From Phycisphaerales bacterium (lineage in GTDB: Bacteria > Planctomycetota > Phycisphaerae > Phycisphaerales > UBA1924): a DNA stretch of 63,780 nt. The DNA lies in NCBI GenBank assembly GCA_020853975.1, contig JADYXW010000009.1, positions 1-63,780 of the forward strand, given 5' to 3'. The translations under genes were made by a program, and so were the position numbers. Below the pieces are notes generated by a model that saw nothing but the letters and a program-made list of their open reading frames with translations, did not search any database and was not told where the DNA came from. Below are positions 17,105 to 25,634 of this stretch, piece after piece. Position 1 is the stretch's first letter, and each line of letters opens with the position of its first letter.

Positions 17105-17584
17105 TTACGCCGCCTCGCCCGCGCCGAGCATCATCCTGGCCTCCATGCCGGCCAAGGGGCAGTGCTTCTCGAGGGCCTCGCCCAGCGCGAGGGGGTCGGC
17201 GAGCACGAACTGGCAGCAGTGGCCGATCCGCCAGCCGGTGAACTTCAGCGCGCGGGGCAGGGAGTCCTGCGTCGTGCAGGCGATCAGCTCGTCGCCCTGC
17301 CACTGCAGGGGCAGCACCCGGAACTGCCACGCCTGACGCCGCGTGATGGCCTCGAGCGCGCGGGCCTGCACGGGGTAGTTCCTGGGGTCAATGTGCGGGC
17401 AGAAGTGGGAGTACTGCTCCGCCCAGGCCCGCTCCACCGCCGCGGGGCTGACCCCGAACATCTCCTCCGCCAGCACGCCGAACGGGCCTCCCCGGTCACG
17501 CTGCGCCGCGAGCACCGCGTCGCGCTGGTCCCCGGTCAGCACCCCATGCCTCACCAGCAGGTCGCCCAGTTGAACCGTCCTCAT
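17105..17584 (-). CDS. Stand-alone MshEN/GspE-N domain protein
   Basis: 159 residues from the ATG at 17584, which has AAGGAG six bases upstream. The first ~60 residues (VQLGDLLVRHGVLTGDQR, DAVLAAQ) follow the MshEN pattern found at the N-terminus of type II/IV secretion ATPases, where it binds cyclic-di-GMP in MshE. No ATPase domain follows. The second part (RNYPVQARALEAITRRQAW, LPLQWQGDELIACT) is the second GspE-N subdomain. The first Arg of the canonical cyclic-di-GMP motif is Gln here. I infer a regulatory or scaffold role for a secretion ATPase such as the GspE at 25631-27463, or an unrelated signalling use. Confidence 0.72.
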   Translation of the reverse strand: MRTVQLGDLLVRHGVLTGDQRDAVLAAQRDRGGPFGVLAEEMFGVSPAAVERAWAEQYSHFCPHIDPRNYPVQARALEAITRRQAWQFRVLPLQWQGDELIACTTQDSLPRALKFTGWRIGHCCQFVLADPLALGEALEKHCPLAGMEARMMLGAGEAA

Positions 17585-17859
17585 GCCACGCTCCTTCCTC
17601 ACCTCGTGGTGATGGCAAGAGCATCGGAGGCCCGGCGCCCCGCGTGAAGCAGAGGACCCTCAACGGCGCACACGCCTGCGGCGGGCGGCGTCTGCACGAC
17701 CTCGCGCGCGTGTGGCTGCGTTGCGAGTTGCGCCGCCCCCGATCTCGCGCCGTCTCGCCGTTTTCCTTGCCAAGCCCGGCTTCGTATGGGCGCGCGGAAA
17801 GCAGGTCCCGGAATAACAGCTCTGCAGCCTCGACCCGGCGGGTGGTGCCGGGCCGCCGC

Positions 17860-18828
17860 CTAGCGCCGAGCGCTGCGATACCACTCCACGGTCCGCTTCA
17901 GGCCCTCCCCCAGACTCGTGGCGGGCTCGAAGCCCAGGAGTTCGCGGGCCTTGGTTCCGTCGAGGCACCGCCGGGGTTGGCCGTCGCCCTTGGTCGTGTC
18001 CCACACCGTGCGGCCCGCGAAGCCGGCCAGACGGGACACAAGCTCCGCCAGATCGCGGATGGAAACCTCCTGCCCGCCCGTGAGATTGATCGGCGTGGGG
18101 GTGTCCACGCGCTCCGCGGCGATCAGCACGCCCCTCGCCGCATCATCTATATAGATGAAGTCTCGGGTGGGAGCTCCCGAACCCCAGTTCACCACCTGCG
18201 CGTCTCCTCTAGCCGAGGCGTCTACGTACTTGCGGACCAGGGCCCCCGCGACGTGCGAGTTCGCGGGGTCTGTGTTGTCCCCCGGGCCGAAGAAGCCCGT
18301 GGGAATCACGTACGCGCTGCGCAGCCCGTGCTCAAGGCGGTAGGCCTCGAGCATCTGCAGGGTCGCGAGCTTGGCGATGCCGTACGCCGCGATCTCGGCG
18401 TCCGGCGGCCCGCGGAAGAGGGACGATTCGCGGTAGGGAATGGGGGCGTCCGCGGGGTAGGAGCACATGGTGCCGATCTGCACGAACTTGAAGGCGGGGG
18501 TGATGAACCCCGTGCGTCGCGCCTCCTCGAGCGTGTGGAGGGCGATGGCCATGGTGTCGAAGAAGAACCGTGATGGCCACTGGCGGTTTGCGCCCAGCCC
18601 GCCCACGAACCCGGCGCAGTTGATGATCAGCGTGGGCCCCACGCCTCCCCACGGTGCGCGCAGCGCTCGGGCCGCCTGCGCGGGGTCGCGCAGGTCGTGC
18701 TCCGAAGAGCGGAAGCGCGAGATCGCGCCCTCCGGCACTCCGCGGGCCACGAGCTGCGCGTGGACCGCCCTGCCGAGGAACCCGTGCCCGCCCGTGAGCA
18801 GCACCCGTTGCGTGCGCCAGTCCAGCAT
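17860..18828 (-). CDS. GDP-L-fucose-synthase-like NAD-dependent epimerase/dehydratase
   Basis: 322 residues, an extended short-chain dehydrogenase acting on a nucleotide sugar. The Rossmann motif is LLTGGHGFLGRAV (GGHGFLG). The active-site order GTMCSYP...YGIAK (YxxxK) and the phrase AYGIAKLATLQMLEAYR resemble Fcl, which makes GDP-L-fucose from GDP-4-keto-6-deoxymannose. NxTxG-type GPGDNTDPANSHVAGALVRK and WGSGAPTRDFIYIDDAARG complete the family pattern. The ATG at 18828 is preferred because TACGCT (18840-18835, minus strand) sits six bases upstream. Divergent from marR by 39 bases. The exact sugar cannot be fixed without a GDP-mannose dehydratase gene nearby, and none is in the window. Confidence 0.87.
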   Translation of the reverse strand: MLDWRTQRVLLTGGHGFLGRAVHAQLVARGVPEGAISRFRSSEHDLRDPAQAARALRAPWGGVGPTLIINCAGFVGGLGANRQWPSRFFFDTMAIALHTLEEARRTGFITPAFKFVQIGTMCSYPADAPIPYRESSLFRGPPDAEIAAYGIAKLATLQMLEAYRLEHGLRSAYVIPTGFFGPGDNTDPANSHVAGALVRKYVDASARGDAQVVNWGSGAPTRDFIYIDDAARGVLIAAERVDTPTPINLTGGQEVSIRDLAELVSRLAGFAGRTVWDTTKGDGQPRRCLDGTKARELLGFEPATSLGEGLKRTVEWYRSARR

Positions 18829-18867
18829 CGCCCAAGCGTAGCGGACGCTCCGCCCGTACCATGGTCC
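18829..18867. promoter_or_regulatory. Divergent epimerase/marR promoter with palindrome
   Basis: The 39-base gap holds two -10-like hexamers: TACGCT on the minus strand (18840-18835, six bases before the epimerase ATG) and TACCAT on the plus strand (18857-18862, five bases before the marR GTG). Between them is a perfect palindrome, GCGGA-CGC-TCCGC (18841-18853), in a good place for a MarR-type operator covering both promoters. Five-base arms are short for MarR sites, so this is a candidate only. Confidence 0.45.
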
Positions 18868-19404
18868 GTGGGCACGCGGAAGCCAACTCGAAACCCAGGG
18901 CCGACGGTCGCCCCGCCGCTCCCGCCGCCCCCGCCGGGCCTCGCCGGGGAGATCCACAAGTCCGGCCCCTTCGCGAGCCCCGCGCAGGAGGCGTACCTGA
19001 ACCTGGTCCGCACGTTCGCGGTGCTCTCGCAGGACTTTGACCGCCTGTTTCGCCGCCACGGCCTCTCGGGCTCCACGTACAACCTTCTCCGCATTCTCAG
19101 GGGTTCGGGCGACAAGGGGCGGACCTGCGGCGAGATCCGTGATCACATGGTCTGGCGCGTCCCGGACGTCACGCGGCTCGCCGACAACCTCGTGAGGCGC
19201 GGGCTTGCCTCCCGCGAGCGGGGAGAGGGCGACAAGCGCACCGTGAGGCTGTTCATCACTCCCAAGGGCTTGCGCGTCCTCGCCCGGCTGGATAAGACCG
19301 TGCTCGACCTGCACGAAGCGCAGCTGGGGCACATGCCGTTCGCAGACCTGGCCTCGCTCTCGGGGCTGCTTCACGCCGCCCGCAAACCCAACCCGGAGGC
19401 TTGA
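18868..19404 (+). CDS. MarR-family transcriptional regulator
   Basis: 178 residues from a GTG at 18868. A proline-rich N-terminus is followed by the winged helix: LSQDFDRLFRRHGLSGSTY, NLLRILRGSG, EIRDHMVWRVPDVTRLADN (recognition helix) and LVRRGLASRERGEGDKRTVR (the wing, with the MarR-typical DKR). A C-terminal dimer helix follows. The pirin-family gene begins three bases after its stop. MarR regulators next to pirin/YhaK genes commonly repress them and respond to phenolic or oxidative ligands. No redox cysteine pair stands out. Autoregulation via 18841-18853 is plausible. Confidence 0.88.
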   Translation: MGTRKPTRNPGPTVAPPLPPPPPGLAGEIHKSGPFASPAQEAYLNLVRTFAVLSQDFDRLFRRHGLSGSTYNLLRILRGSGDKGRTCGEIRDHMVWRVPDVTRLADNLVRRGLASRERGEGDKRTVRLFITPKGLRVLARLDKTVLDLHEAQLGHMPFADLASLSGLLHAARKPNPEA

Positions 19405-19407
19405 TCC

Positions 19408-20097
19408 ATGCTCATGCTCAGACCCGATCAGCAGCGGGGCTTCCGCGACTTCGGCTGGCTCCAGGCCCGTCACACGTTCAGCTTCGGGTCGTACAACGAC
19501 CCCGCGCACATGGGCTACCGCACGCTGCGCGTCATCAACGAGGACCGCGTCGCGCCGGGGCAGGGCTTCGACACTCACCCGCACCGCAACATGGAGATCA
19601 TCACCTATGTGGTTGAGGGGCGCCTCGCCCACAAGGACTCGACGGGCGGCGCGGGGGAGATAAGGCCGGGCCAGGTGCAGTGGATGAGCGCCGGCTCAGG
19701 CGTGCACCACAGCGAGTTCAACCCGGACGCTTCCAACCCGCTCCACCTCCTCCAGATCTGGATTATCCCGGACAAGGGGGGCTATGAACCGGCCTACGGC
19801 CAGCTCGATTTGCCGACGGGGCACGGGCTCCACGTTGCCGCATCGCCCCACGGCCGGGCCGGCGGCGTTCCCATCCGCCAGGACGCGACGCTGCTCGTGG
19901 GTCGATTCGGCGAGCGACAGGCGGCGGACATTCCCCTTGCGCCGGGGCGAGGCGCGTGGGTCCAGCTCATCCGCGGCGAGCTCTCGGTGATGGGCCAGAA
20001 GCTGCTTGCCGGTGACGGCGCCGCGATCGAGGGTGAGCCTCTGGTCGGCCTGCGGGCGGGCTCGGGCGCGGAGTTTCTGTACTTCGATCTTGCGTAG
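19408..20097 (+). CDS. Pirin family protein (YhhW/quercetin 2,3-dioxygenase type)
   Basis: 229 residues, a two-cupin (bicupin) protein. The metal site is intact in the same places as E. coli YhhW: His57 and His59 in FDTHPHRNMEIITYV, and the second pair in SGVHHSEFNPD (His101, Glu103 by the same spacing). The first cupin is typical (ARHTFSFGSYNDPAHMG). Family members bind Fe or a similar metal and can have quercetinase activity in vitro; physiological roles are uncertain. GGAGG lies upstream of the ATG, and the gene is probably co-transcribed with marR. A hairpin-prone stretch (20105-20135) lies just after the stop. Confidence 0.92.
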   Translation: MLMLRPDQQRGFRDFGWLQARHTFSFGSYNDPAHMGYRTLRVINEDRVAPGQGFDTHPHRNMEIITYVVEGRLAHKDSTGGAGEIRPGQVQWMSAGSGVHHSEFNPDASNPLHLLQIWIIPDKGGYEPAYGQLDLPTGHGLHVAASPHGRAGGVPIRQDATLLVGRFGERQAADIPLAPGRGAWVQLIRGELSVMGQKLLAGDGAAIEGEPLVGLRAGSGAEFLYFDLA

Positions 20098-20104
20098 ACG
20101 ACGT

Positions 20105-20135
20105 GCCAAGCCCGCGTCCGTCGGGCTCGCTTGGC
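20105..20135 (+). terminator. Hairpin after the pirin gene
   Basis: AGCCCG (20109-20114) pairs with CGGGCT (20122-20127), and an outer GCCA/TGGC (20105-20108 and 20132-20135) can add to the stem. No T-tract follows, so if it terminates the marR-pirin transcript it does so weakly or with Rho. Confidence 0.35.
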
Positions 20136-20158
20136 GGGTGCGTCGGGCCCCGCGTCCA

Positions 20159-20164
20159 TACACT
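20159..20164 (+). promoter_or_regulatory. -10-like TACACT element of the lptB-like gene
   Basis: TACACT is followed by exactly six bases and the ATG at 20171, with no Shine-Dalgarno. This fits a leaderless transcript. Confidence 0.45.
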
Positions 20165-20170
20165 GGCCTC

Positions 20171-20917
20171 ATGCCCCTGCTCCAGGCGGTCAACCTCCGA
20201 AAGACGTACGCCGGCCGCGTGGTCGTCGATGGCGTGGGTTTTCACGTCGAGCGTGCCGAGGTCGTGGGGATTCTCGGGCGCAACGGTGCGGGCAAGACCA
20301 CGTCGTTCCGAATGACCATCGGGATGATCGACCCGGACGGGGCCGACAGCCGCGTGTTCTTCGATGGCAAGGACGTCTCATCGCTCGCGATGTTCGAGCG
20401 GGCGAGGCGGGGAATGGGCTACCTCTCGCAGGAGCCGAGCGTGTTTGGGCGCCTCTCGTGCGAGGACAACCTGCTCGCCATCCTGGAGACCAGGCCCTGC
20501 ACGCGCGCGGAGCGAAAGGCCAGGGCCGCGGCGCTCTTGGAGCAGTTCGGCCTCGCGCACAAGGCGGCGCACCAGGCCCGCACGTGCAGCGGCGGGGAAC
20601 GCCGCAAGCTGGAAATCGCCCGCGCCCTCGTCACCGAGCCCAGGCTCATCCTGCTGGACGAGCCGTTCAGCGGCGTGGACCCCATCGCGGTCCAGGACCT
20701 TCAGGCGGAGATCCGGCGCCTCGCCGACCGGGGCATCGCGTTCCTCGTTACGGATCACAACGTCCAGCAGACCCTCCGTGTGTGTGACCGCGCGTACATC
20801 GTGGAGGGCGGCAAGAAGCTCGCGGAGGGCACGCCCAAGGGCCTCATCAACGACGAGGCCGTGAAGCGTGCATACTTGGGGAACTTGTTCCGGGGCGATG
20901 AGTTCGACGACCGCTGA
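20171..20917 (+). CDS. LptB-like ABC transporter ATP-binding protein
   Basis: 248 residues. Walker A is GRNGAGKTT, the signature CSGGERRKLEIARAL, Walker B LILLDEPFSGVDP and the switch His is in TDHNV. FSGVDPIAVQD and the late AYIVEGGKKLAEGTP are typical of LptB, the ATPase that with LptFG drives lipopolysaccharide from inner to outer membrane. The partner membrane genes lptF/lptG and lptA/lptC are not adjacent, so another export role cannot be excluded. The next gene, a lipoprotein, starts 11 bases downstream and may share the transcript. Confidence 0.85.
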   Translation: MPLLQAVNLRKTYAGRVVVDGVGFHVERAEVVGILGRNGAGKTTSFRMTIGMIDPDGADSRVFFDGKDVSSLAMFERARRGMGYLSQEPSVFGRLSCEDNLLAILETRPCTRAERKARAAALLEQFGLAHKAAHQARTCSGGERRKLEIARALVTEPRLILLDEPFSGVDPIAVQDLQAEIRRLADRGIAFLVTDHNVQQTLRVCDRAYIVEGGKKLAEGTPKGLINDEAVKRAYLGNLFRGDEFDDR

Positions 20918-20928
20918 CGGAGGGTGCC

Positions 20929-21375
20929 ATGGCTACCACGACGCGCACAAAACGCCCCAACCTCCCCGCGCTGTGCGCACTCCTCGCGCCGCTGGTGGCG
21001 TGCGCCGGGTGCCTGGACAGGACGCTGCTCGTCACGTCCGATCCGCCGGGCGCCAGCGTCACGGTGAACGACGTGGAAGTGGGCCGCACGCCCGTAGAGG
21101 CCTCGTTCACCTACTACGGCACGTACGACGTCCTGCTCACGCTCGAGGGCCATGAGCCGCTCAGGACGAGAGCGACGGCGTCGGCGCCCTTGTACGAGTA
21201 CCCGCCCTTTGACCTTGCGGCGGAGGCGCTGCCCGCTCGCATCCGCAACCAGGTCAGGTGGCACTTCACGCTGCGGCCCTCACCCGAAGCCTCCGCGCCA
21301 ACCACGCAGGTGGAGGCCGACGTGGCCGAGAGGGCACGAGCGCTGCGTGAGCGACTCTCGCCCGTTGATCAATAG
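20929..21375 (+). CDS. PEGA-domain lipoprotein
   Basis: 148 residues. A signal peptide (LPALCALLAPLVACAGC) ends in a lipobox, LVACAGC, so the mature protein would be lipid-anchored at Cys27. A PEGA-type beta-sandwich follows: LLVTSDPPGASVTVNDVEVG and TPVEASFTYYGTYDVLLTLEG. PEGA modules are carried on surface-linked proteins and bind carbohydrate or protein partners. GGAGG lies before the ATG, and the next gene starts four bases after the stop. Sequence alone does not say which partner it serves; co-transcription with the LptB-like ATPase and a GT-C enzyme suggests envelope work. Confidence 0.82.
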   Translation: MATTTRTKRPNLPALCALLAPLVACAGCLDRTLLVTSDPPGASVTVNDVEVGRTPVEASFTYYGTYDVLLTLEGHEPLRTRATASAPLYEYPPFDLAAEALPARIRNQVRWHFTLRPSPEASAPTTQVEADVAERARALRERLSPVDQ

Positions 21376-21378
21376 CAG

Positions 21379-23328
21379 GTGCCCACAGACCCGAACAGCC
21401 CGCACGTCCCATGCACGCCCCGGTTCCGCGGGTTGTGGCTGCCCCTGCTCATCGGGGCCGGCTTGGGGCTGCTGGGCTGCGCGGTGCTTGGGCCGGTGGT
21501 GGTGTCGCGGAGCATCTCGGCGGCGCCGGGCGAGGCACCGGTCGAATGGCGAGCGGGCGATGGCGCGCCGATCAACGGGGCGTGGGTGCTCGACGACCAT
21601 CCAAAGCGAGCGCCCGCGAGAGGCATCCGCGAGATCCGGGCTGATCGACCTCTGCAACTCACCGAGCGCGTCCTTGGCGTAGCGGTCCGGCGCTCGATGA
21701 TCGACCATCCGGGCGAATGGACGGCGCTCCCCGCGGGCCTCGGGTTCGCCGACGCGTTAGCGTGCGCCGCGGCCGGCGCACTTGCGGCGTGGCTGCTGAG
21801 GCTGCTCGCGGGCGTGGTGGGAAGTGTCGCGCCGGCTCCGCTTGCGCCCACCCGACCAGACGAGCGAGCGCCCGCGTGGCCGGGGATCGTGGCGGTGTTC
21901 GTTGCGGCGCTCGTGCACGGGAAGTGGGCGCTGACCAGCCCCATCATCTTTTGTCCGGATAGCATGGACTACGCCGTGCGGGCGATGGAACTTGCTGAAC
22001 ACGGGGACTTCCGGACCTTCGACGCGCTCCGCACGCCGGGCTTCGGTGTGGTCATCGCGGCACTCACCGCGGCGCACATGCCGCTCGCGACCTCGCTTGG
22101 CGTGCTGCACACGCTGGTGGCGGCATGCATCGCCTGGGCCGTCGCGGAACTCGCGGGGAGCATGCTCGGACCGGGCAGGCCTGCGGGGATGTTCGCGCTC
22201 GCCGCCGCCCTTGCCGCCACGCTGGACCCGGTCATGTTGCTCTGGTCGCGCCACGCCATGCCGGAGATGCTCGCGGCGGGGCTGACCACGCTTGCCGTCT
22301 GGGCCGCATGGCGGGCCAAGGGGCGCTGGGTGTGGTGGGCGGTGCTCTGCGGTGCGTTCGCGGCGGGCGCGGCCTACATGCGTGGCAACCTGCAGGTCGT
22401 CGTCGCGCTGTGCCCCTGCCTCGTGTTCCTCGTGGTTGTCCGCGCGGGCGGGCGAAGGAGGGCCCTCGCCGCCTCCGGGCTCTGCGTGCTGTGTGCTGTG
22501 CTGATCATCGCGCCCTGGGTGCTGCGCAACGCCCGCACCTATGGCGTGGCCGCGCTGGCGATCGGCACGCACTACGCACGGGTCCTCAACGCCGCCGACG
22601 CGGGCGAGCTCGACCTCAACCAGTCCGCGGCCTTCGGGCGTGACCAGGCCGCCGCGCTTTCGTCCATGGGCCCGCACTCGGGGTTCGAAGTCATCCGGCA
22701 GGTGGACGGCGCTCGCCTCGCTGCCGGGGCCGGGGGCAACTCCCAGCATCCGTGGGTTGCCAGCGAGGGCCGATTGCGGATCATCGCCGACGAATCGGCG
22801 GCGAGGTGGCCCGATCGGCGCTGGCGCGCCGCGGCGAGAGGGGCCGGGAGCCTCTCCGGGCTCTGGCCGCTGAGCGACCCCGGGTTCCGCGAGCACGAGT
22901 GGTGGGGGAGTGCATGGCGCACGCCCGGTCGCACGAACTTCTGGAACAGGCCGGGCGACTACGTCCACCTCGACGCCGCACTCACGCAACGCGTGTACGA
23001 CCAGAACGTCGCGCCCGTCCAGCATCAACTCTCGGACTCCGCGTGGTCAGCGCTCGGCGGGTGGAGGTGGGCTCGTGTCGCCCTCGCACTTGCGTCGCTC
23101 GTCGCGTGCGCGTCGTTCTGCGGCGCGCGCCTGTGGGCGCAGGCGCTGATGTGCCTGCTCCCGTGGACGCACGCCATCGCGCTCGCCGCGCTGACCGGAA
23201 CGGGCATCGACCGCTACCAGGCCCCGCTGGTTCCGCTGGGCACGCTCGCCGGAGTACTCGGACTCTGGTGTGTGCTCCGGGGGGTTATAAGACGCGCGAA
23301 GCAGCGCACGCCCACCCCCGCGGCCTAG
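21379..23328 (+). CDS. Putative GT-C (ArnT/PMT-like) membrane glycosyltransferase
   Basis: 649 residues from a GTG just after the lipoprotein stop. Multiple hydrophobic segments span the protein, starting LWLPLLIGAGLGLLGCAVL. The first cytoplasm-distal loop contains SPIIFCPDSMDYAVRAMEL, where the Asp pair (PDSMDY) is in the place of the GT-C/GT39-type acidic motif. A long periplasmic loop follows the ninth or so segment (about residues 400-550). Such enzymes move sugars or aminoarabinose from a polyprenyl carrier to lipid or protein. Homology is judged from topology and the acidic motif only. A neighbouring lipoprotein could be an acceptor, but this is unproven. Confidence 0.6.
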   Translation: MPTDPNSPHVPCTPRFRGLWLPLLIGAGLGLLGCAVLGPVVVSRSISAAPGEAPVEWRAGDGAPINGAWVLDDHPKRAPARGIREIRADRPLQLTERVLGVAVRRSMIDHPGEWTALPAGLGFADALACAAAGALAAWLLRLLAGVVGSVAPAPLAPTRPDERAPAWPGIVAVFVAALVHGKWALTSPIIFCPDSMDYAVRAMELAEHGDFRTFDALRTPGFGVVIAALTAAHMPLATSLGVLHTLVAACIAWAVAELAGSMLGPGRPAGMFALAAALAATLDPVMLLWSRHAMPEMLAAGLTTLAVWAAWRAKGRWVWWAVLCGAFAAGAAYMRGNLQVVVALCPCLVFLVVVRAGGRRRALAASGLCVLCAVLIIAPWVLRNARTYGVAALAIGTHYARVLNAADAGELDLNQSAAFGRDQAAALSSMGPHSGFEVIRQVDGARLAAGAGGNSQHPWVASEGRLRIIADESAARWPDRRWRAAARGAGSLSGLWPLSDPGFREHEWWGSAWRTPGRTNFWNRPGDYVHLDAALTQRVYDQNVAPVQHQLSDSAWSALGGWRWARVALALASLVACASFCGARLWAQALMCLLPWTHAIALAALTGTGIDRYQAPLVPLGTLAGVLGLWCVLRGVIRRAKQRTPTPAA

Positions 23329-23411
23329 CCCGCCCGATCGCGCTCCACGGCCCGCGTTGTCGGACCGATAGGCCGATGGGCGTCTTCGCGGACACCCACC
23401 GAGGATGCGCC

Positions 23412-25280
23412 GTGGAAAACCGACTCACAGAGCAGGTGGAAGCGCCCGTGCAGCCGACCAGATCGGCCCGGAGGGGTGTCTCGTTGGGCGTCATCAGCGT
23501 CGCCTCCGCGGCGCTCGTGCTTGGCGTCATCGCCGCCTCCGGATGGTGGACCCTTCGGACGCATCACAGGGCGGGCGTCGACGCGCGCCGGGCGCAGGTG
23601 GAGCTCGTGGGCGAGCTCATGACGCAGACGTGTGAGCGCACGCTCGGTGAAGGCGACCTTACGGCTGTGCTCTCGGGAGTGCGCGCGATGGTCGCGGAGT
23701 CTGCGGCCCGCTATACGCTGGACGAATGCCGCATCGTGCTCGGGGACGGCACCGTGCTCGCCGACAGCCAGGCTTCGCAGATCAGCCGGTCCATCCCGGA
23801 TGCATGGCCCGCGATCCCCGGCGCGGACGGCGCCTCCGCGGAAGAGATCGATGGTCGCGTGGTGATCCGCCGCCCGCTCAAGGTCACCGGCAAGGGCGAC
23901 GCGGTGCTCGAACTCTCCGCCGACCTGGATTCCGAGCTCTCGCAGGACTCGACGGCGATGTACGGCAGCATCGCGATCGCGCTCGGCGGCATCGGGGGGC
24001 TCCTTGCGCTCCGCCGCCTCATGGAGCGCCGGTGGAAGTCACTGGGCGCCGTTGGCGGGGTGCTCCGCCTTGCCGCTTCTGGCGGAGGCGGGCGGGGCTC
24101 GCTCCGGCTGAGCCCGTCCCTGGGCCCGGAGGCGGCGGCCCTGAACGCCATCATCGAGGAGCGGGACCGGCTGCGGGACGAGGGCGGGATCGCGCGGTGC
24201 GCGTCCGAGCTCGCCGCGGGCAGTTCCGCCGGCAGCGACCTTGGCGGTGCTCTGGAGGCGATGTGGCAGGGGGTGGTGGTCCTGGGGCACGACAGCCGGG
24301 TCATCTACGCGAATGGAGCCGCGGGCGTGCTGCTGGGCAGGCCCCGCGGCGACGCCGCGGGAGCACCCTTCTCCGACCTAACGGACGACGAGCCGCTCCG
24401 CGCTGCTGCCCAAGCCGCGTGCAGCGGGCTGAGCCGCAACCGTGCGGAGCTGGAAGTCCGCCGGCAGGCTTCGCGAGGCGAGCTCACGATTCTCAGAGCC
24501 ACGGTGCGTCACCTTCCGGGCGAGCGGGCGGCGGCGCTTGTGGTGGTGGAAGACGTGACGCAGCAGCGCATGGCCGACGAGAGCCGCAATGCCTTTGTGG
24601 CCCAGACCACGCACGAACTCCGCACGCCCCTCACGAACATCCGGCTGTACGTCGAGGCGCTCGTGGACGAGGGCGATGATCCGGCGGTCCGGTCCAAGTG
24701 TCTCAACGTCATCAACACAGAGTCCCGGAGACTGGAGCGCATCGTCGGAGACATGCTGAGCGTCGCGGAAATCGAGGCTGGCGTCATGAAGCTGCACGTC
24801 GCCGAGGCAAGGCTGGACGGCGTCTTTGAGGAACTGGAGGCCGACTACCGCGCGCTCGCGCACGACAAGGAAATCACCCTCGCGTTCGAGCTGCCGCCGA
24901 AGCTCCCAGCGCTGGAGGTAGACCGCGACAAGCTCATGCTCGCACTCCACAACCTTCTTGGCAACGCCCTCAAGTACACGCCCGCGGGCGGCCGCGTCAC
25001 GGTCCGAGTGGCGGACGACGGGCCCGCCCTGCGCGTGGATGTGGTGGACTCCGGCATCGGCATCAAGGCCGAGGAGCAGGAGCTGGTGTTCGAGCGGTTC
25101 TACCGCGCCAAGGACAAGCGCATCGCCGGGATCACCGGGTCGGGCATCGGCCTGGCGCTCGCCCGGCAGGTCATCCGCCTCCACGGGGGCGACATCGGCG
25201 TCCGGAGCGAGATCGACAAGGGAAGCACGTTCACCCTGACCATCCCCAAACCAGAGGCCGCGGCCCGCGCCGCCGCTTAG
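23412..25280 (+). CDS. Membrane sensor histidine kinase
   Basis: About 622 residues from a GTG at 23412, preferred for the GAGG seven bases upstream; an ATG at 23376 is the alternative. One transmembrane segment (SLGVISVASAALVLGVIAAS) precedes a ~130-residue sensor region and a second (IAIALGGIGGLLALRRL). A PAS-like domain follows (GVVVLGHDSRVIYANGAA). The kinase core has the H-box FVAQTTHELRTPLTNIR with His401, N-box LHNLLGNALKYTP, DSGIGI and GSGIGLALARQV. No response regulator is encoded next to it; instead a STAS protein and a type II/IV secretion cluster follow within 20 bases. Control of pseudopilus assembly or a sigma pathway is inferred. Confidence 0.92.
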   Translation: MENRLTEQVEAPVQPTRSARRGVSLGVISVASAALVLGVIAASGWWTLRTHHRAGVDARRAQVELVGELMTQTCERTLGEGDLTAVLSGVRAMVAESAARYTLDECRIVLGDGTVLADSQASQISRSIPDAWPAIPGADGASAEEIDGRVVIRRPLKVTGKGDAVLELSADLDSELSQDSTAMYGSIAIALGGIGGLLALRRLMERRWKSLGAVGGVLRLAASGGGGRGSLRLSPSLGPEAAALNAIIEERDRLRDEGGIARCASELAAGSSAGSDLGGALEAMWQGVVVLGHDSRVIYANGAAGVLLGRPRGDAAGAPFSDLTDDEPLRAAAQAACSGLSRNRAELEVRRQASRGELTILRATVRHLPGERAAALVVVEDVTQQRMADESRNAFVAQTTHELRTPLTNIRLYVEALVDEGDDPAVRSKCLNVINTESRRLERIVGDMLSVAEIEAGVMKLHVAEARLDGVFEELEADYRALAHDKEITLAFELPPKLPALEVDRDKLMLALHNLLGNALKYTPAGGRVTVRVADDGPALRVDVVDSGIGIKAEEQELVFERFYRAKDKRIAGITGSGIGLALARQVIRLHGGDIGVRSEIDKGSTFTLTIPKPEAAARAAA

Positions 25281-25298
25281 CCCCTTCGCGAGTCTGTC

Positions 25299-25634
25299 AT
25301 GGAGATCGCCGAAAGCCGACAAGGCGCCGTCACCGTGCTGAAGCCAATGGGCCCGCTGGTCCAGGCGGATGCGGCGCAGTTCCGCGACGGCGTGGGCGAT
25401 GCCACCGGACGCTCCATGGGGCGGCTGGTCATCGACGCCTCCCAGATCCCCTATGTCGATTCGCAGGGGCTCGAGGCCCTCCTGGCCGCGAGCGATCTGC
25501 TCGGGGCGGGCGGACGCACGCTCCGACTCTGCGGCGTTTCGGAGACCGTCCGCGAGGTGCTGGACCTCACGGGCCTGGCGGACCGGTTCGAGATCTTCGA
25601 GGATTCCACGCAGGCGGTACGGAGCTTCCTGTGA
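25299..25634 (+). CDS. STAS-domain anti-sigma factor antagonist
   Basis: 111 residues, a single STAS domain. The phosphoacceptor position is Ser55 in IPYVDSQGLEALLAAS, the usual DSxG motif. SpoIIAA-type antagonists release a sigma factor by binding its anti-sigma kinase; other STAS proteins relay signals between kinases. It starts 18 bases after the histidine kinase stop and its stop overlaps the gspE GTG (GTGA), so all three are coupled. No anti-sigma kinase (SpoIIAB) or matching sigma is adjacent. This gene may instead be a phosphorylation-controlled switch for the secretion machine. Confidence 0.88.
   Translation: MEIAESRQGAVTVLKPMGPLVQADAAQFRDGVGDATGRSMGRLVIDASQIPYVDSQGLEALLAASDLLGAGGRTLRLCGVSETVREVLDLTGLADRFEIFEDSTQAVRSFL

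Noticed and set aside
17834..17852. CCCGGC-N7-GCCGGG hairpin after the epimerase stop
   Set aside because: Only six base pairs with no T-run on the minus strand; GC-rich chance pairing is likely.
21757..23028. 423-residue minus-strand frame over the GT-C gene
   Set aside because: Arg/Pro/His-rich shadow of the membrane protein frame with no start context or family motif.
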